A program made the position numbers and the translations under genes. The notes beneath the pieces were generated by a model. It ran no database searches and was not told where the DNA came from. It worked only from the letters and a program-made list of their open reading frames with translations. This document shows positions 9,014 through 17,057 of a DNA stretch of 64,000 nucleotides, one piece after another (position 1 is the stretch's first letter; each line of letters starts with the position of its first letter). Source of the DNA: Sphingobium jiangsuense (GTDB lineage: Bacteria > Pseudomonadota > Alphaproteobacteria > Sphingomonadales > Sphingomonadaceae). The DNA is taken from contig NZ_JACIDT010000011.1 in assembly GCF_014196495.1 (NCBI RefSeq), forward strand, positions 93,046 through 157,045, read 5' to 3'.

Positions 9014-9351
9014 ATCAACTTCCTCTCCCCGTGATTGCTTCGTTTGGCCCGGCACGGCCGCTCAGCAGACGGTGCGGGCAGGTGTCTACTCTAATAGTAT
9101 CCAATATAGTTAGTCAATAATGTTTAAAAATCCGCATTTCCGGCTGTTTTCCGTGCCATTCGGTCTATCCGTTTCCCGGATTTCGGCCGCATGGATGGGG
9201 AGGTCCCGCGCCTCCTTCCGTATCGCCAGCCCTGCTTTTCGCTTGCGTGGCCGATTATAGTATTCAATATAATATGCAATTATCGCGCAATCGAATCGGT
9301 CGAACCGCCTGGAGGGAACGCCGGCGAAAAGGCGAGGAGGGGAGAAAGAGG
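9014..9351. promoter_or_regulatory. Divergent control region with two related operator-like sites
   Basis: This 338-bp gap separates the divergent receptor and DoxX-like genes. At 9094-9121 lies ATAGTATCCAATATAG followed by GTTAGTCAATAATG; the first part repeats exactly at 466-482. Read towards the receptor it offers TTGACT, 15 bp, TATTAG. At 9257-9280 a second version, ATAGTATTCAATATAATATG, includes TATAAT (9268-9273) facing the DoxX gene. The remainder (roughly 9122-9250) is GC-poor non-coding sequence in which I see nothing else. Confidence 0.5.
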
Positions 9352-9888
9352 ATGTGGGATTTCTTCGGAACGGACGGGGGCAGGTCCGGCTGGACCGCCT
9401 ATGCGATCCTGTGGCTGCGCATCGCCTTCGGCGTCCATTCGCTGGTGTCGGGGCTCAACTATTTCTTTCACCTCGTGCCCCCGGCGGCGATCCACCTGTC
9501 GCCCGCCGCGCCCTTCGTCGCCGCGCTGGACGATGTGGGATTGTTCTTCTGGATCAAGCTGGTCGAGGTGGCGGTGGGCGTGCTGCTGCTGCTCAACCTC
9601 TATGTGCCGCTCGCGCTGGTGATGGAGATGCCGACCACCTTGTCGATCTTCTACCTCAACACCTTCGTCGATGCGATGCCGCGCCAGCTCTACACCGGGC
9701 CGAAGGAGCTTTTCCTCAACCTGATCCTGATCGCTGCCTATTCGGCCTATTTCCTGCCGCTGCTGACGGCGAAGGCCGAATATACGCCGATCTGGCGCAA
9801 GGCGCGCAACGCGGCGGGGCGAAACCCCGTATCCGGCCCCGTATCCGGCCCCGTGTCCGGCGTGGCGCAAGCGGAGTCCGACGCATGA
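9352..9888 (+). CDS. DoxX-like membrane protein with PVSG-repeat tail
   Basis: A 178-residue protein with four predicted helices: WLRIAFGVHSLVSGLNYFF, then KLVEVAVGVLLLLNLYVPL and two more. The ATG at 9352 follows GGAGGGGAGAAAGA; the earlier in-frame ATG at 9247 lies within the operator-like region and lacks a ribosome site. The C-terminus contains three tandem Pro-Val-Ser-Gly units encoded by a 12-bp direct repeat. The stop overlaps the start of a 28-codon ORF (ATGA). The function is unknown; the family motif matches the other DoxX-like proteins here. Confidence 0.8.
   Translation: MWDFFGTDGGRSGWTAYAILWLRIAFGVHSLVSGLNYFFHLVPPAAIHLSPAAPFVAALDDVGLFFWIKLVEVAVGVLLLLNLYVPLALVMEMPTTLSIFYLNTFVDAMPRQLYTGPKELFLNLILIAAYSAYFLPLLTAKAEYTPIWRKARNAAGRNPVSGPVSGPVSGVAQAESDA
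9826..9861 (+). repeat. Three tandem 12-bp direct repeats inside a CDS
   Basis: CCCGTATCCGGC at 9826-9837 and 9838-9849, and CCCGTGTCCGGC at 9850-9861, encode three PVSG units near the end of the DoxX-like protein. The in-frame 12-bp unit could vary in copy number by slippage without breaking the frame. Confidence 0.85.
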
Positions 9889-9971
9889 ACATGTTCGATG
9901 CCATCCCCTTCGCGGCGGCCACGCTGATGGTCCTTGTCGCGCTGCTGCACGACCGGCGCAAGCAGCGATAG
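9885..9971 (+). CDS. 28-residue single-helix membrane peptide (candidate small gene)
   Basis: The ATG at 9885 overlaps the stop of the DoxX-like gene (ATGA) and opens a 28-codon frame ending TAG at 9971. The peptide has one hydrophobic segment, AIPFAAATLMVLVALL, followed by a basic tail HDRRKQR, as expected for a one-pass inner-membrane peptide. Coupled translation and a membrane-compatible sequence argue that it is real, but it is short and no family is recognised. It ends 13 bp before the convergent MarR gene. Confidence 0.5.
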   Translation: MNMFDAIPFAAATLMVLVALLHDRRKQR

Positions 9972-9984
9972 CGGGCGCCTTCGC

Positions 9985-10443
9985 TCAGGGCCGCCGCAGC
10001 GGCGCGCGGCTGAGGTCGTTGCCCGCGTCGGTCGTCTTGCGCAGCAGGGCGTGGAAGGTGCGGCGCTCCTCCTCCGACAGGCAGGCGACGATATCCTCCT
10101 GCACCCGCTCCACCCAGGGGGTGGCGGATTCCAACACCCTTTCCCCCTCGGCGGTCAGCGTCAGGATGCGCGCGCGCCGGTCCTTCGCGCTGGTTTCGCG
10201 CAGCACCAGCCCCTTCTGCGCCAGCCGGTCGACCACGCCGCCGATGGTTGCGCGATCATAGGCGATCAGTCCGGCGAGCGTCCCCTGGTCCAGCCCCGGA
10301 TGGTCGTGAAGCGTTGCCATCGCGGCATATTGCACCGATGTGAGGTCCAGCCCCGCCTCGGCCATCCGTGCGGCGAAAAGCGATACGGATATCTGTTGCA
10401 GGCGGCGGATCAGGTGGCCGGGCATGATGTGCAGGCTGCTCAT
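9985..10443 (-). CDS. MarR-family transcriptional regulator
   Basis: A 152-residue winged-helix regulator. The recognition region reads LAGLIAYDRATIGGVVDRLAQKG (residues about 57-79), followed by the wing SAKDRRARILTLTAEG, which is diagnostic of MarR. It probably senses an aromatic compound or its CoA ester. It faces away from the SDR gene at 10575, with the promoter-bearing island at 10521-10560 between them, so that gene is the most likely target together with itself. The ATG at 10443 is directly preceded by AGGGGG; the ATG six codons in is an alternative. Confidence 0.85.
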   Translation of the reverse strand: MSSLHIMPGHLIRRLQQISVSLFAARMAEAGLDLTSVQYAAMATLHDHPGLDQGTLAGLIAYDRATIGGVVDRLAQKGLVLRETSAKDRRARILTLTAEGERVLESATPWVERVQEDIVACLSEEERRTFHALLRKTTDAGNDLSRAPLRRP

Positions 10444-10520
10444 CCCCCTAACTAGCGTCCCTCTGCCGCACTTCTCAAGCGGATTGCGCGCACCGGTTTA
10501 GGTCTTTCCTTCGGCGTCAC

Positions 10521-10560
10521 AATTGTATATTATATCGTCATTCAATATAATATTACATCA
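10521..10560 (+). promoter_or_regulatory. Promoter of the SDR gene
   Basis: TTGTAT (10523-10528), 17 bp, TATAAT (10546-10551) is a good sigma70-type pair. The -10 lies inside CATTCAATATAATATTAC, which shares CAATATAATAT with the site at 9265. It sits between divergent MarR and SDR genes, so regulation by that MarR protein is likely. Confidence 0.6.
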
Positions 10561-10574
10561 AGAGGGAGGCCGCG

Positions 10575-11381
10575 ATGGCGGAGCAGGGCAAGATTCTGGT
10601 TACCGGCGCATCATCGGGAATTGGCGCGGCCTATGCGGAGGAACTGGCGCGGCGCGGGCGGGACCTGCTGCTGGTCGCGCGCCGCGTCGACCGGCTGCGG
10701 GCGCTGGCGGCGCGGCTGGAGGAGGCGCACGGCGTCGCTGTGGAGCTGTTTCCCGCCGATCTCGCCGACCCTGCCGACCTGCGCCGGGTGGAGGCGCGGA
10801 TCGAGGCGGGCGGCGACGTCGATTTCCTCATCAACAATGCCGGGATCGGCGACATTTCGCTGTTCGTCGAGCAGCAGCGCGACACGCATGAGCGGATGAT
10901 CGCGGTGAACGTGCTCGCGCTGACGCGCCTCACCCATGCCGCCATCCCGGCGATGCTGGCGCGCGGGGGCGGCACGGTCATCAACATCGCGTCGGGCTTC
11001 GCCTTCGACTTCATGCCGGGCGCGAGCGTCTATGCGGCGACCAAGGCGTTCGTCGTCCAGTTCACCCATGTGCTCGACGCGGAACTGGCCTCGCAGGGGC
11101 TGCGCTTCCAGGCGCTGGTGCCGGGGCTGACGAGGACCGGGCTGGGCGGCGCGGAGGAAAGCGGCTTTTTCGACCAGTTCCCGCCGGAAATGGTCATGGA
11201 CCCGGCGGTGCTGGTCAAGGCGTCGCTGGCGGGGCTGGAGCTGTCGGAACTGGTCTGCCTTCCCCGGCTGGCCGACCCCGCCGATCACGACCGCGCCCAT
11301 GCGGCGATGCGCGCCGTGGGCAAGACTCCGCCCCACAATCATGTCGCGGAGCGCTACCAGTTGGACGCCGAAAACGCCTGA
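10575..11381 (+). CDS. Short-chain dehydrogenase/reductase
   Basis: A 268-residue classical SDR. Residues about 9-16 give the NAD(P)-binding TGASSGIG, NNAG follows near residue 89, and the catalytic Tyr and Lys appear as YAATK. Of the SDR genes in the window it is the only one with its own strong promoter (10523-10551) and an adjacent MarR regulator. The arginine pair after the second strand (VARRVDR) suggests a preference for NADP(H); this is inference. GAGGGAGG precedes the ATG. The substrate is unknown. Confidence 0.88.
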   Translation: MAEQGKILVTGASSGIGAAYAEELARRGRDLLLVARRVDRLRALAARLEEAHGVAVELFPADLADPADLRRVEARIEAGGDVDFLINNAGIGDISLFVEQQRDTHERMIAVNVLALTRLTHAAIPAMLARGGGTVINIASGFAFDFMPGASVYAATKAFVVQFTHVLDAELASQGLRFQALVPGLTRTGLGGAEESGFFDQFPPEMVMDPAVLVKASLAGLELSELVCLPRLADPADHDRAHAAMRAVGKTPPHNHVAERYQLDAENA

Positions 11382-11720
11382 ACAGTGCTAAAAACGGCGG
11401 CCTTCCGGCGTCGCCGCGCCCCGTGGCGCGTCTCTCTACGGAGCAATGTTAGCGAAAAATGTACTCAAATTTGTATAATTTTTTTGTAGACAATCTTTGC
11501 CGGTGCGGGCATTTGTACCATGGAGCAACAAAGCGGGGAATCGGATGTCCGGCAAGGATGGCGTTCCCGTAGTTCTGCCTTGTTCGGCACGGTTTTCGAC
11601 CTGTTTTCATGGATATGAAGCGATGAGGGAAATATCCGGGAAGCAGACCGACAGGCCAAAGCAGGGCCGGCAAGTCAATCGATAACAGATAATTGAGATG
11701 GATTGCGGAGAGGGGATATA
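11382..11720. promoter_or_regulatory. 339-bp intergenic region with 22-bp operator-like element
   Basis: Upstream of the second TonB receptor. At 11473-11494 lies a 22-bp element beginning GTATAATTTTT and ending TTGTAGACAAT; 21 of 22 bases recur at 18205-18226. TTGTAGACAA fits the FadR-type GntR operator pattern T-N-G-T-N2-A-C-N-A. The rest is moderately AT-rich and non-coding. I found no convincing -35/-10 pair near the receptor start and no RNA structure. Confidence 0.45.
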
Positions 11721-13961
11721 ATGTCCAAAATCTATAAGGCTTCAACACTGGTTTCTTCGGTCGCGATGGCGTTGGCCCTGACGGGCGGCGCGGCTTTCGC
11801 CCAGTCGGCGGAGAGCGGCGCCCCGGCGGCCGCATCCGGCGCGCAGGGGTTGCAGGACATCATCGTCACCGCGTCCCGCCGTGCGGTCAGCGTGCAGAAG
11901 GAATCGCGGGCGATCACCGCGATTTCCGCCGACGAACTGGTCCGCAGCGGGGTGGACAATGCGGCGGCGATCCAGAATCTGGCGCCCGGCCTCACCATCG
12001 CGACGAACGGCCCGCAGTTGCAGATCTCCATTCGCGGCGTCGGCGACCGCACGATCAACTCGGCGACCGACCCGGCGGTGGCGATCAACGTCGACGGCGT
12101 CTATTTCCCCAAATCCTACGAGGCGTCGGGCGCCTTCTTCGACCTCGACCGCATCGAGGTGCTGAAGGGGCCGCAGGGCACGCTCTACGGCCGCAACGCG
12201 TCGTCCGGCGCGATCAACCTCGTCACCGCCAAGCCCCGGTTCGACACCAGCGGCTATGGCGAGGTCGAGATCGGCAATTACGGCAACCAGCGCGTCACCG
12301 GCGCGTTCAACGTCGCGCTCAGCGATGTGGTCGCGTTGCGCGTCGCCGGTCAGGTGACGGACCGGCAGGGCTATCTTTCCGACGGCTATGGCGACGACAT
12401 CAAGCAGAGCGTCCGTGCCCATCTGCTGATCGCCAGCGGCGACACGTCGATGCTGGTGACGGCGGGCTATTCGCATCTCGGCGGCAAGAGCGACGCGGGC
12501 GTCATCGCGCGGCGGTTCGGCGACACCCCGCCGCTGACCAGCGTTCCCGTGCCATCCGACCCGTGGGCCGGGCCGACCGATCCGCAAACGCTGGCGCGCA
12601 TCGCCGCGACCAACCCCGACGGCGTGACGCAGCCCCGGACCGACGGGTTCCAGGATATCGACATCTTCAACCTGTCGGTCAATTTCGAGCATCGCTTCGA
12701 CTGGGGCACGCTGACGCTGATCCCCAGCTATGTCGGCGCCCGGTTCGAGAACCTCGCCTATGCGGCGCTGGTCGTGCCGACCTGGAACAAGATGAAGAGC
12801 GACCAATATGCGATAGAGGGGCGGCTCTCCTCCGCGGACGGCGCGGCGGTGCGCTGGGTCGTCGGCGCCTTCGCCTCGCGCGAGGATGCCGACGACAAAT
12901 ATCAGAGCAAGATCCTGCCGACCTTCGCGCTGCCGACCTATGCGCCGGAGCGCAACGACGATACCTGGGCGGTGTTCGGCGAGGCCAATGCCAGCCTCAG
13001 CGACAGCTTCCGGCTGATCGGCGGCGTCCGCTACACCTGGGAGAAGAAGACCGTGAGCGGGGCGACCGCGCCGGTGTTCGGGCCGATCCCGGAATTCCCG
13101 CTGCCCATCACCGGATCGATCGCGGACCTGCCGGGCGCGTCCGACATCAGCGGGCGGCGGATCGACAAGGCGGTGAATTTCCGCGCCGGGGCCGAATATG
13201 ACGTCGCCCCGCAGGTCATGGTGTATGCGACGGTCGCGACCGGCTTCAAGGCGGGCGGCTTCTACAACGACATCGCGCCCAGCAACAGCTACAAGCCCGA
13301 AAAGCTCACCGCCTATACCGCCGGGCTCAAGAGCCGCTTCATGGACAACCGGCTGCAGCTGAACATCGAGGGCTTCTACTGGGATTATACCGACAAGCAG
13401 GAAACCTTCCTCGGCTTCGGCTCCGTTCCGGGCAGCGTCATCCTGCTGACCAAGAACGCGGCGAGTGCGCGGCTCTATGGCGCGGACGTCTCCGTCGCGG
13501 CGCAGATCACGCCGACGACGCAGCTTTCCGCCGAGGTCGAATATAACGACAACAAGTACAACACCTATATCGTGGACACGCTGGCGGGGCCGATCGACAA
13601 TAGCGGGGAGCAACTGGTCCGCGCGCCCAAATGGTCCGGCCATGTGTCGTTCGACCAGGCGATACCGCTGGCGGATTCGATGGGCGAGCTGAGCTTCAAC
13701 GCGCAGATGCGCTTCACCTCCAGCTATTGGCTGACCAACGACTTCGTGCCGATCGAGCGGCAGACGGCCTATCAGGTCTATGACGCGTCGCTGCAATGGG
13801 TGTCGCCGGGCAAGGCGGTCACGCTGACCGGCTATGTCAAGAATATCGGCAACAAGGTCTATTATTCGGGCGGCGTCGTGTCGGATAACCTGCGCGACGC
13901 GGTGGTGGGGCAGATCGGCGCGCCGCGCACCTATGGCGCCCGGCTGCGGCTGACCTTCTGA
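11721..13961 (+). CDS. TonB-dependent outer-membrane receptor
   Basis: A 746-residue receptor. A signal peptide (KIYKASTLVSSVAMALALTG, cleaved after AFA), TonB-box-like LQDIIVTASRR, plug signature VLKGPQGTLYGRNASSG and a beta-barrel ending LRLTF are all present. It differs considerably from the receptors at 6554-9013 and 57061, so it probably has a different ligand. The ATG at 11721 has GGAGAGGGG just upstream and is preferred over the ATG at 11703. A DoxX-like and a Tat-exported SnoaL protein follow beyond a strong hairpin, suggesting an uptake-plus-periplasmic-processing set. Confidence 0.9.
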   Translation: MSKIYKASTLVSSVAMALALTGGAAFAQSAESGAPAAASGAQGLQDIIVTASRRAVSVQKESRAITAISADELVRSGVDNAAAIQNLAPGLTIATNGPQLQISIRGVGDRTINSATDPAVAINVDGVYFPKSYEASGAFFDLDRIEVLKGPQGTLYGRNASSGAINLVTAKPRFDTSGYGEVEIGNYGNQRVTGAFNVALSDVVALRVAGQVTDRQGYLSDGYGDDIKQSVRAHLLIASGDTSMLVTAGYSHLGGKSDAGVIARRFGDTPPLTSVPVPSDPWAGPTDPQTLARIAATNPDGVTQPRTDGFQDIDIFNLSVNFEHRFDWGTLTLIPSYVGARFENLAYAALVVPTWNKMKSDQYAIEGRLSSADGAAVRWVVGAFASREDADDKYQSKILPTFALPTYAPERNDDTWAVFGEANASLSDSFRLIGGVRYTWEKKTVSGATAPVFGPIPEFPLPITGSIADLPGASDISGRRIDKAVNFRAGAEYDVAPQVMVYATVATGFKAGGFYNDIAPSNSYKPEKLTAYTAGLKSRFMDNRLQLNIEGFYWDYTDKQETFLGFGSVPGSVILLTKNAASARLYGADVSVAAQITPTTQLSAEVEYNDNKYNTYIVDTLAGPIDNSGEQLVRAPKWSGHVSFDQAIPLADSMGELSFNAQMRFTSSYWLTNDFVPIERQTAYQVYDASLQWVSPGKAVTLTGYVKNIGNKVYYSGGVVSDNLRDAVVGQIGAPRTYGARLRLTF

Positions 13962-13968
13962 TCGGCCT

Positions 13969-14015
13969 TCCGCCTGTCCCGGCCCGCCCCGCGGGCGGCG
14001 GCCGGGACAGGCGGA
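13969..14015 (+). terminator. Long perfect hairpin between receptor and DoxX genes
   Basis: A 16-bp stem (13969-13984 with 14000-14015, TCCGCCTGTCCCGGCC and its complement) has a 15-nt GC-rich loop that can itself fold. No T-run follows, and the next gene starts 23 bp later, so it may be an RNA-stabilising or attenuating hairpin that sets receptor versus downstream expression rather than a full terminator. Confidence 0.6.
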
Positions 14016-14037
14016 GCAGGGGAGTGAGGGGCATGGC

Positions 14038-14640
14038 ATGACGGAGAAAATGGCTGTCGCCGCGCGGCTGTTGATGGGGATCATCTACACGCTGAACGGC
14101 CTCAACTGGTGGTTCAAGATCATCACCCCCTATCCCAGCATCTCGGACTTCGCCCATATGGCGCCGCCGCCCGATGTGGTGGGGGCGATGATAGAGAACG
14201 GCATCATGTTCCACATGGTCAAGGGCATAGAACTGTTGACCGGCATCGCGCTGCTGCTCAACCTGCTGACGCCCCTGATGCTGGTGGCGGTGCTGCCGAT
14301 CACCATTTCCGTTTTCATCGTCGACGTGTTCTTCGTCGCCCATCTGCGCGGCATGGTGATGGGCGCTGGGTCGCTGGCGCTCAACCTCTATCTGCTGCTC
14401 GTCCATCTGGAGAGCTATCGTCCGATGCTGGTGCTGCGCGCCGCCGACGGGGCGCCGCTGCCGCCCGACGCGCCCAATCTGGCCGACAGGCTCCAGTCGA
14501 TCGTCCGGCCGGTCCGGCCAGTGATCGGCGTGGCGGCAATCCTGCTGGGCGCGGTCATGCTCGGCTGGATGCTGGTGATGATCGGCCAGTATATCGCCCA
14601 TCCGCTGCCCTTCGGCGCGGGCCTGCCGCCCCGCCCCTGA
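14038..14640 (+). CDS. DoxX-like membrane protein
   Basis: A 200-residue protein with five hydrophobic segments. Helix 1 has NGLNWWFKII, nearly the same as the WWF segment of the protein at 5621, and helix 2 has KGIELLTGIALLLNLLTPL. The C-terminal half adds a last helix (IGVAAILLGAVMLGWMLVMIG). It lies between a TonB receptor and a Tat-exported SnoaL protein, repeating the DoxX-SnoaL pairing of 4.6-6.3 kb. The role of the family in aromatic catabolism is unknown. Confidence 0.8.
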   Translation: MTEKMAVAARLLMGIIYTLNGLNWWFKIITPYPSISDFAHMAPPPDVVGAMIENGIMFHMVKGIELLTGIALLLNLLTPLMLVAVLPITISVFIVDVFFVAHLRGMVMGAGSLALNLYLLLVHLESYRPMLVLRAADGAPLPPDAPNLADRLQSIVRPVRPVIGVAAILLGAVMLGWMLVMIGQYIAHPLPFGAGLPPRP

Positions 14641-14661
14641 TCCGTTTCGGGAGGATTAGCC

Positions 14662-15210
14662 ATGACCAGCCCTTCATCCTTCACCCGCCGGGACCTGGCG
14701 CTGGGCGCCACCGGACTGCCGCTGATCGGCCTCGCCGCCTCGGCCGATGCCGCTGCCCCCGCCGTCCCGGCGGGCGGACGGGCGCGGGCCTCCGTTCCGG
14801 CGGAGGACCGGCTGGACATGATCGAACTGATGGCCCGCTATGCCTGGGCCTATGACACCGGCATGGCAGATGCGCTGGCGGCGACCTTCACGCCCGACGG
14901 CGTGCTGGAGGTTTTCGGCAAGACGCTCGCCACCGGCCGCACCGGCTTCGCGGCATTCCTCGCCACGGCGGCGGAGATGCGCGGGGACAGCGGCTGGCAG
15001 CATCTGTCGGACCATCATGTGTTCCGCGACTATGACGGCGAGCGGTGCCGCATCTACAGCTATTATCTGATGCCGGAAAGCGACGCGGCGGGCGGCAATG
15101 TCCATCTGCGCGCGATGGGATATTATGTCAGCCATTGCGTGCGCACCGGCGCGGGCTGGCTGTTCGAGAAGCGCGAGGTGGTGCGCTGGAACGGCAGGCA
15201 GCCTTTCTGA
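14662..15210 (+). CDS. Tat-exported SnoaL-like protein
   Basis: A 182-residue protein. The N-terminus has a twin-arginine signal, TRRDLALGATGLPLIGLAA, cleaved near ADA, so the folded domain should act in the periplasm. The mature part is a SnoaL-like domain of about 140 residues (MIELMARYAWAYDTGMADAL, then WQHLSDHHVF). Members of this fold include cofactor-free dehydratases and lyases. GGGAGGATTAGCC precedes the ATG at a good distance. It is distinct from the membrane-anchored SnoaL group at 5121/19058. The substrate is unknown, perhaps one delivered by the adjacent receptor. Confidence 0.8.
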   Translation: MTSPSSFTRRDLALGATGLPLIGLAASADAAAPAVPAGGRARASVPAEDRLDMIELMARYAWAYDTGMADALAATFTPDGVLEVFGKTLATGRTGFAAFLATAAEMRGDSGWQHLSDHHVFRDYDGERCRIYSYYLMPESDAAGGNVHLRAMGYYVSHCVRTGAGWLFEKREVVRWNGRQPF

Positions 15211-15214
15211 TCCC

Positions 15215-16099
15215 CTATTCCGGCAGGAAACGGAAGCGGAAGGCATCGCCGTCGCGCTCCACATGGCCCGCCGAGCGCCCGCGGAAGTGGGCGGGCAGCA
15301 GCACCGTGTCGCTGTCCGCGATCTCGTTCAGCAAGGCGGTGCGGACTTGGGCTGCCAGCGCGCCGTCCCAGTCGGCGAAGAAGGGAAGGTCGGGCCGCAC
15401 CAGCTGCACCGGATGATGGAGGACGTCGCCGGAAAACAGCGCGGAAGGGCCGCCCTGCCGCGCCTCTACCATGCAGCAGCCGGGCGAATGACCGAAGGCC
15501 GGGCGCAGCCAGAGGCCGTTGCCGATCTCGCCGTGCACCAGGCTGTCCTCATCGACGATATCGGCCTGCCCGGCCTCCACCACCGGCAGCACCGAATCGA
15601 GATAGGCCTCGCGGTGGAACGCCTCATGCTCCTGCTCGCTGAAGAAGGCATGGTCCCTGCGCCCCAATATGTAGCGGGCATTGGAGAAGGTCGGCACCCA
15701 GCGGTCGCCCTCGCGCCGGGTGTTCCAGCCGACATGGTCGGCGTGCAGATGGGTGCACATCACCATGTCGACATCCTCCGGTTCCACCCCCAGCGCGCGC
15801 AGCCGGTCGAGCCAGGACGTGTCCAGCCGGTGGGCGAAGGGGATCGACCGGTCCTTGCCGTTGCCGTTGCAGCTGTCGATCAGCACCGTCTTGCCGCCGA
15901 TGCGGAGCAGATAGCTGTGCACGCTGAGCGTGAAGGCGGACGCGGCCGGGTTCGCCGTCAGGCTCTCGTCCCGATACCAGCCGCGCAACCGGGCGAGGTC
16001 GGCCGTGGTGACGCCGGGCAGCGCCATCGCCATGGGAAGCCCGCTTTCCATCTCGACGATCTTGTGGATGGTGAGATCGCCGAGGGTTATCGCCGTCAT
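15215..16099 (-). CDS. Metallo-beta-lactamase-fold hydrolase
   Basis: A 294-residue MBL-fold hydrolase. The metal-binding signature THLHADHVGW lies near residues 117-126, with a further histidine in FGHSPG and an aspartate in FSGDVLHH. The architecture and the initial LGDLTIHKIVE resemble lactone hydrolases (AhlD/AiiA-like) and related esterases. It sits 27 bp downstream of an SDR, so it could open a lactone or ester made by that enzyme; this is inference. It converges on the SnoaL gene with a 4-bp gap. Confidence 0.85.
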   Translation of the reverse strand: MTAITLGDLTIHKIVEMESGLPMAMALPGVTTADLARLRGWYRDESLTANPAASAFTLSVHSYLLRIGGKTVLIDSCNGNGKDRSIPFAHRLDTSWLDRLRALGVEPEDVDMVMCTHLHADHVGWNTRREGDRWVPTFSNARYILGRRDHAFFSEQEHEAFHREAYLDSVLPVVEAGQADIVDEDSLVHGEIGNGLWLRPAFGHSPGCCMVEARQGGPSALFSGDVLHHPVQLVRPDLPFFADWDGALAAQVRTALLNEIADSDTVLLPAHFRGRSAGHVERDGDAFRFRFLPE

Positions 16100-16126
16100 G
16101 TCCGCTGCATCCTTGTTGCGCGCGCC

Positions 16127-16882
16127 TCAATGCTTCGCATGGCCGCCGTCCACGACGAGGGTCTGGCCGCTGACGAAGGCGGCGCCCTCGCTGGCGAAGA
16201 AGGACACGACCGGCGCGCTGTGCTCCGGGTAGCTGATCTGCTTCACCGCCTGATCCTTCACGAAGCCTTGCATGAAGGCAAGGAAGCTTTCCTCGTCGGG
16301 GAAGGCGCCGCGCGTGGTGCCGGTGACGGTCGGGCCGGGGGCGATGGCGTTGACGGTGATGCCATATTGGCCCAACTCCCCCGCCAGCGCGCGGACATAA
16401 CCGATGCTCGCGCTCTTGGAGGCGACATAGGCGGTCAGGCCGGCGGGCGGAATGAAGCAGCTGTTCGACGCGACGTTGATGATGCGGCCCCAGCCCTTCG
16501 TCTTCATGCCGGGGATGACCGCCTGTGTCATCAGGAACATGCCGTCGACGTTGAGCGACATGATGCGCCGCCACAGTTCCAGATCGACGCTTTCGTGCGG
16601 CGTGAAATCATAGACGCCCGCATTGTTCACCAGCACGTCGCCGCCGCCCATCTCGGCATCGATCGCCTCGACCGTCGCGGCGATCCGCGCGGGATCGCGC
16701 AGGTCGCAGGCATAGCCGCGCGCCTTGCCCCCCGCCGCCTCTATCTGCGCGGCGACGGCGTCGGTCGGGCCGATGTCGACCAGGGCGACGCGAAAGCCGT
16801 CCTGCGCCAGCCGCCGCGCATAGGCGGCGCCGAGCCCGGTCGCCGCGCCGGTGACGATGGCGGTTTTCTGCATTGCGGTCAT
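16127..16882 (-). CDS. Short-chain dehydrogenase/reductase
   Basis: A classical SDR of about 250 residues with TGAATGLG for NAD(P) binding, NNAG, and catalytic YVASK. The acidic VDIG after strand 2 suggests NAD+. The frame opens at 16942, but GGGGAG lies just before the ATG at 16882; the ATG at 16873, 11 bp after it, is an equally possible start. It forms a two-gene operon with the MBL hydrolase. The divergent Rieske oxygenase at 17058 shares its control region, so the SDR may oxidise the Rieske product. Confidence 0.87.
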   Translation of the reverse strand: MTAMQKTAIVTGAATGLGAAYARRLAQDGFRVALVDIGPTDAVAAQIEAAGGKARGYACDLRDPARIAATVEAIDAEMGGGDVLVNNAGVYDFTPHESVDLELWRRIMSLNVDGMFLMTQAVIPGMKTKGWGRIINVASNSCFIPPAGLTAYVASKSASIGYVRALAGELGQYGITVNAIAPGPTVTGTTRGAFPDEESFLAFMQGFVKDQAVKQISYPEHSAPVVSFFASEGAAFVSGQTLVVDGGHAKH

Positions 16883-16946
16883 CACTCCCCGTCCATATCC
16901 CTGTTTTAATGGCCTTGTCTCAGGCAGGGCTATAATCTGCAAAATG

Positions 16947-17009
16947 GTTAGTCAATATGATAGTGGATCAATCGCCGCTTCTTGACAATGTTATACGATT
17001 TAATATAAC
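16947..17009. promoter_or_regulatory. Divergent promoter region (SDR / Rieske)
   Basis: Facing right, TTGACA (16982-16987), 16 bp, TATAAC (17004-17009) is a strong sigma70-type promoter for the Rieske gene. GTTATA and TATAAC form an inverted repeat across spacer and -10 (16990-17009). Facing left, GTTAGTCAAT (16947-16956) gives TTGACT followed 15 bp later by TATAGC. The GTTAGTCAAT word recurs at 9109 and, inverted, at 33319. Confidence 0.6.
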
Positions 17010-17057
17010 AATCTGGCGCGAGAAGAAACGGGAAAAGGACAGGAATCGGGTGCGAAG

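Noticed and set aside
6632..9034. An 800-codon forward frame opposite the first TonB receptor
   Set aside because: Antisense shadow of a GC-rich gene; no ribosome site, no recognisable domain and biased Arg/Ala/Gln/Val composition. The same holds for long antisense frames at 651-1709, 11742-14084, 45003-46781, 49473-51917 and 57703-59457.
9826..9861. Possible CRISPR-like or satellite array
   Set aside because: Only three 12-bp units, contiguous without spacers and in frame within a gene.
11473..11494. TATAAT in the 22-bp element as a promoter -10
   Set aside because: No acceptable -35 lies 15-19 bp upstream at either copy, and the whole element is conserved, including the part downstream of the hexamer; an operator is the better reading.
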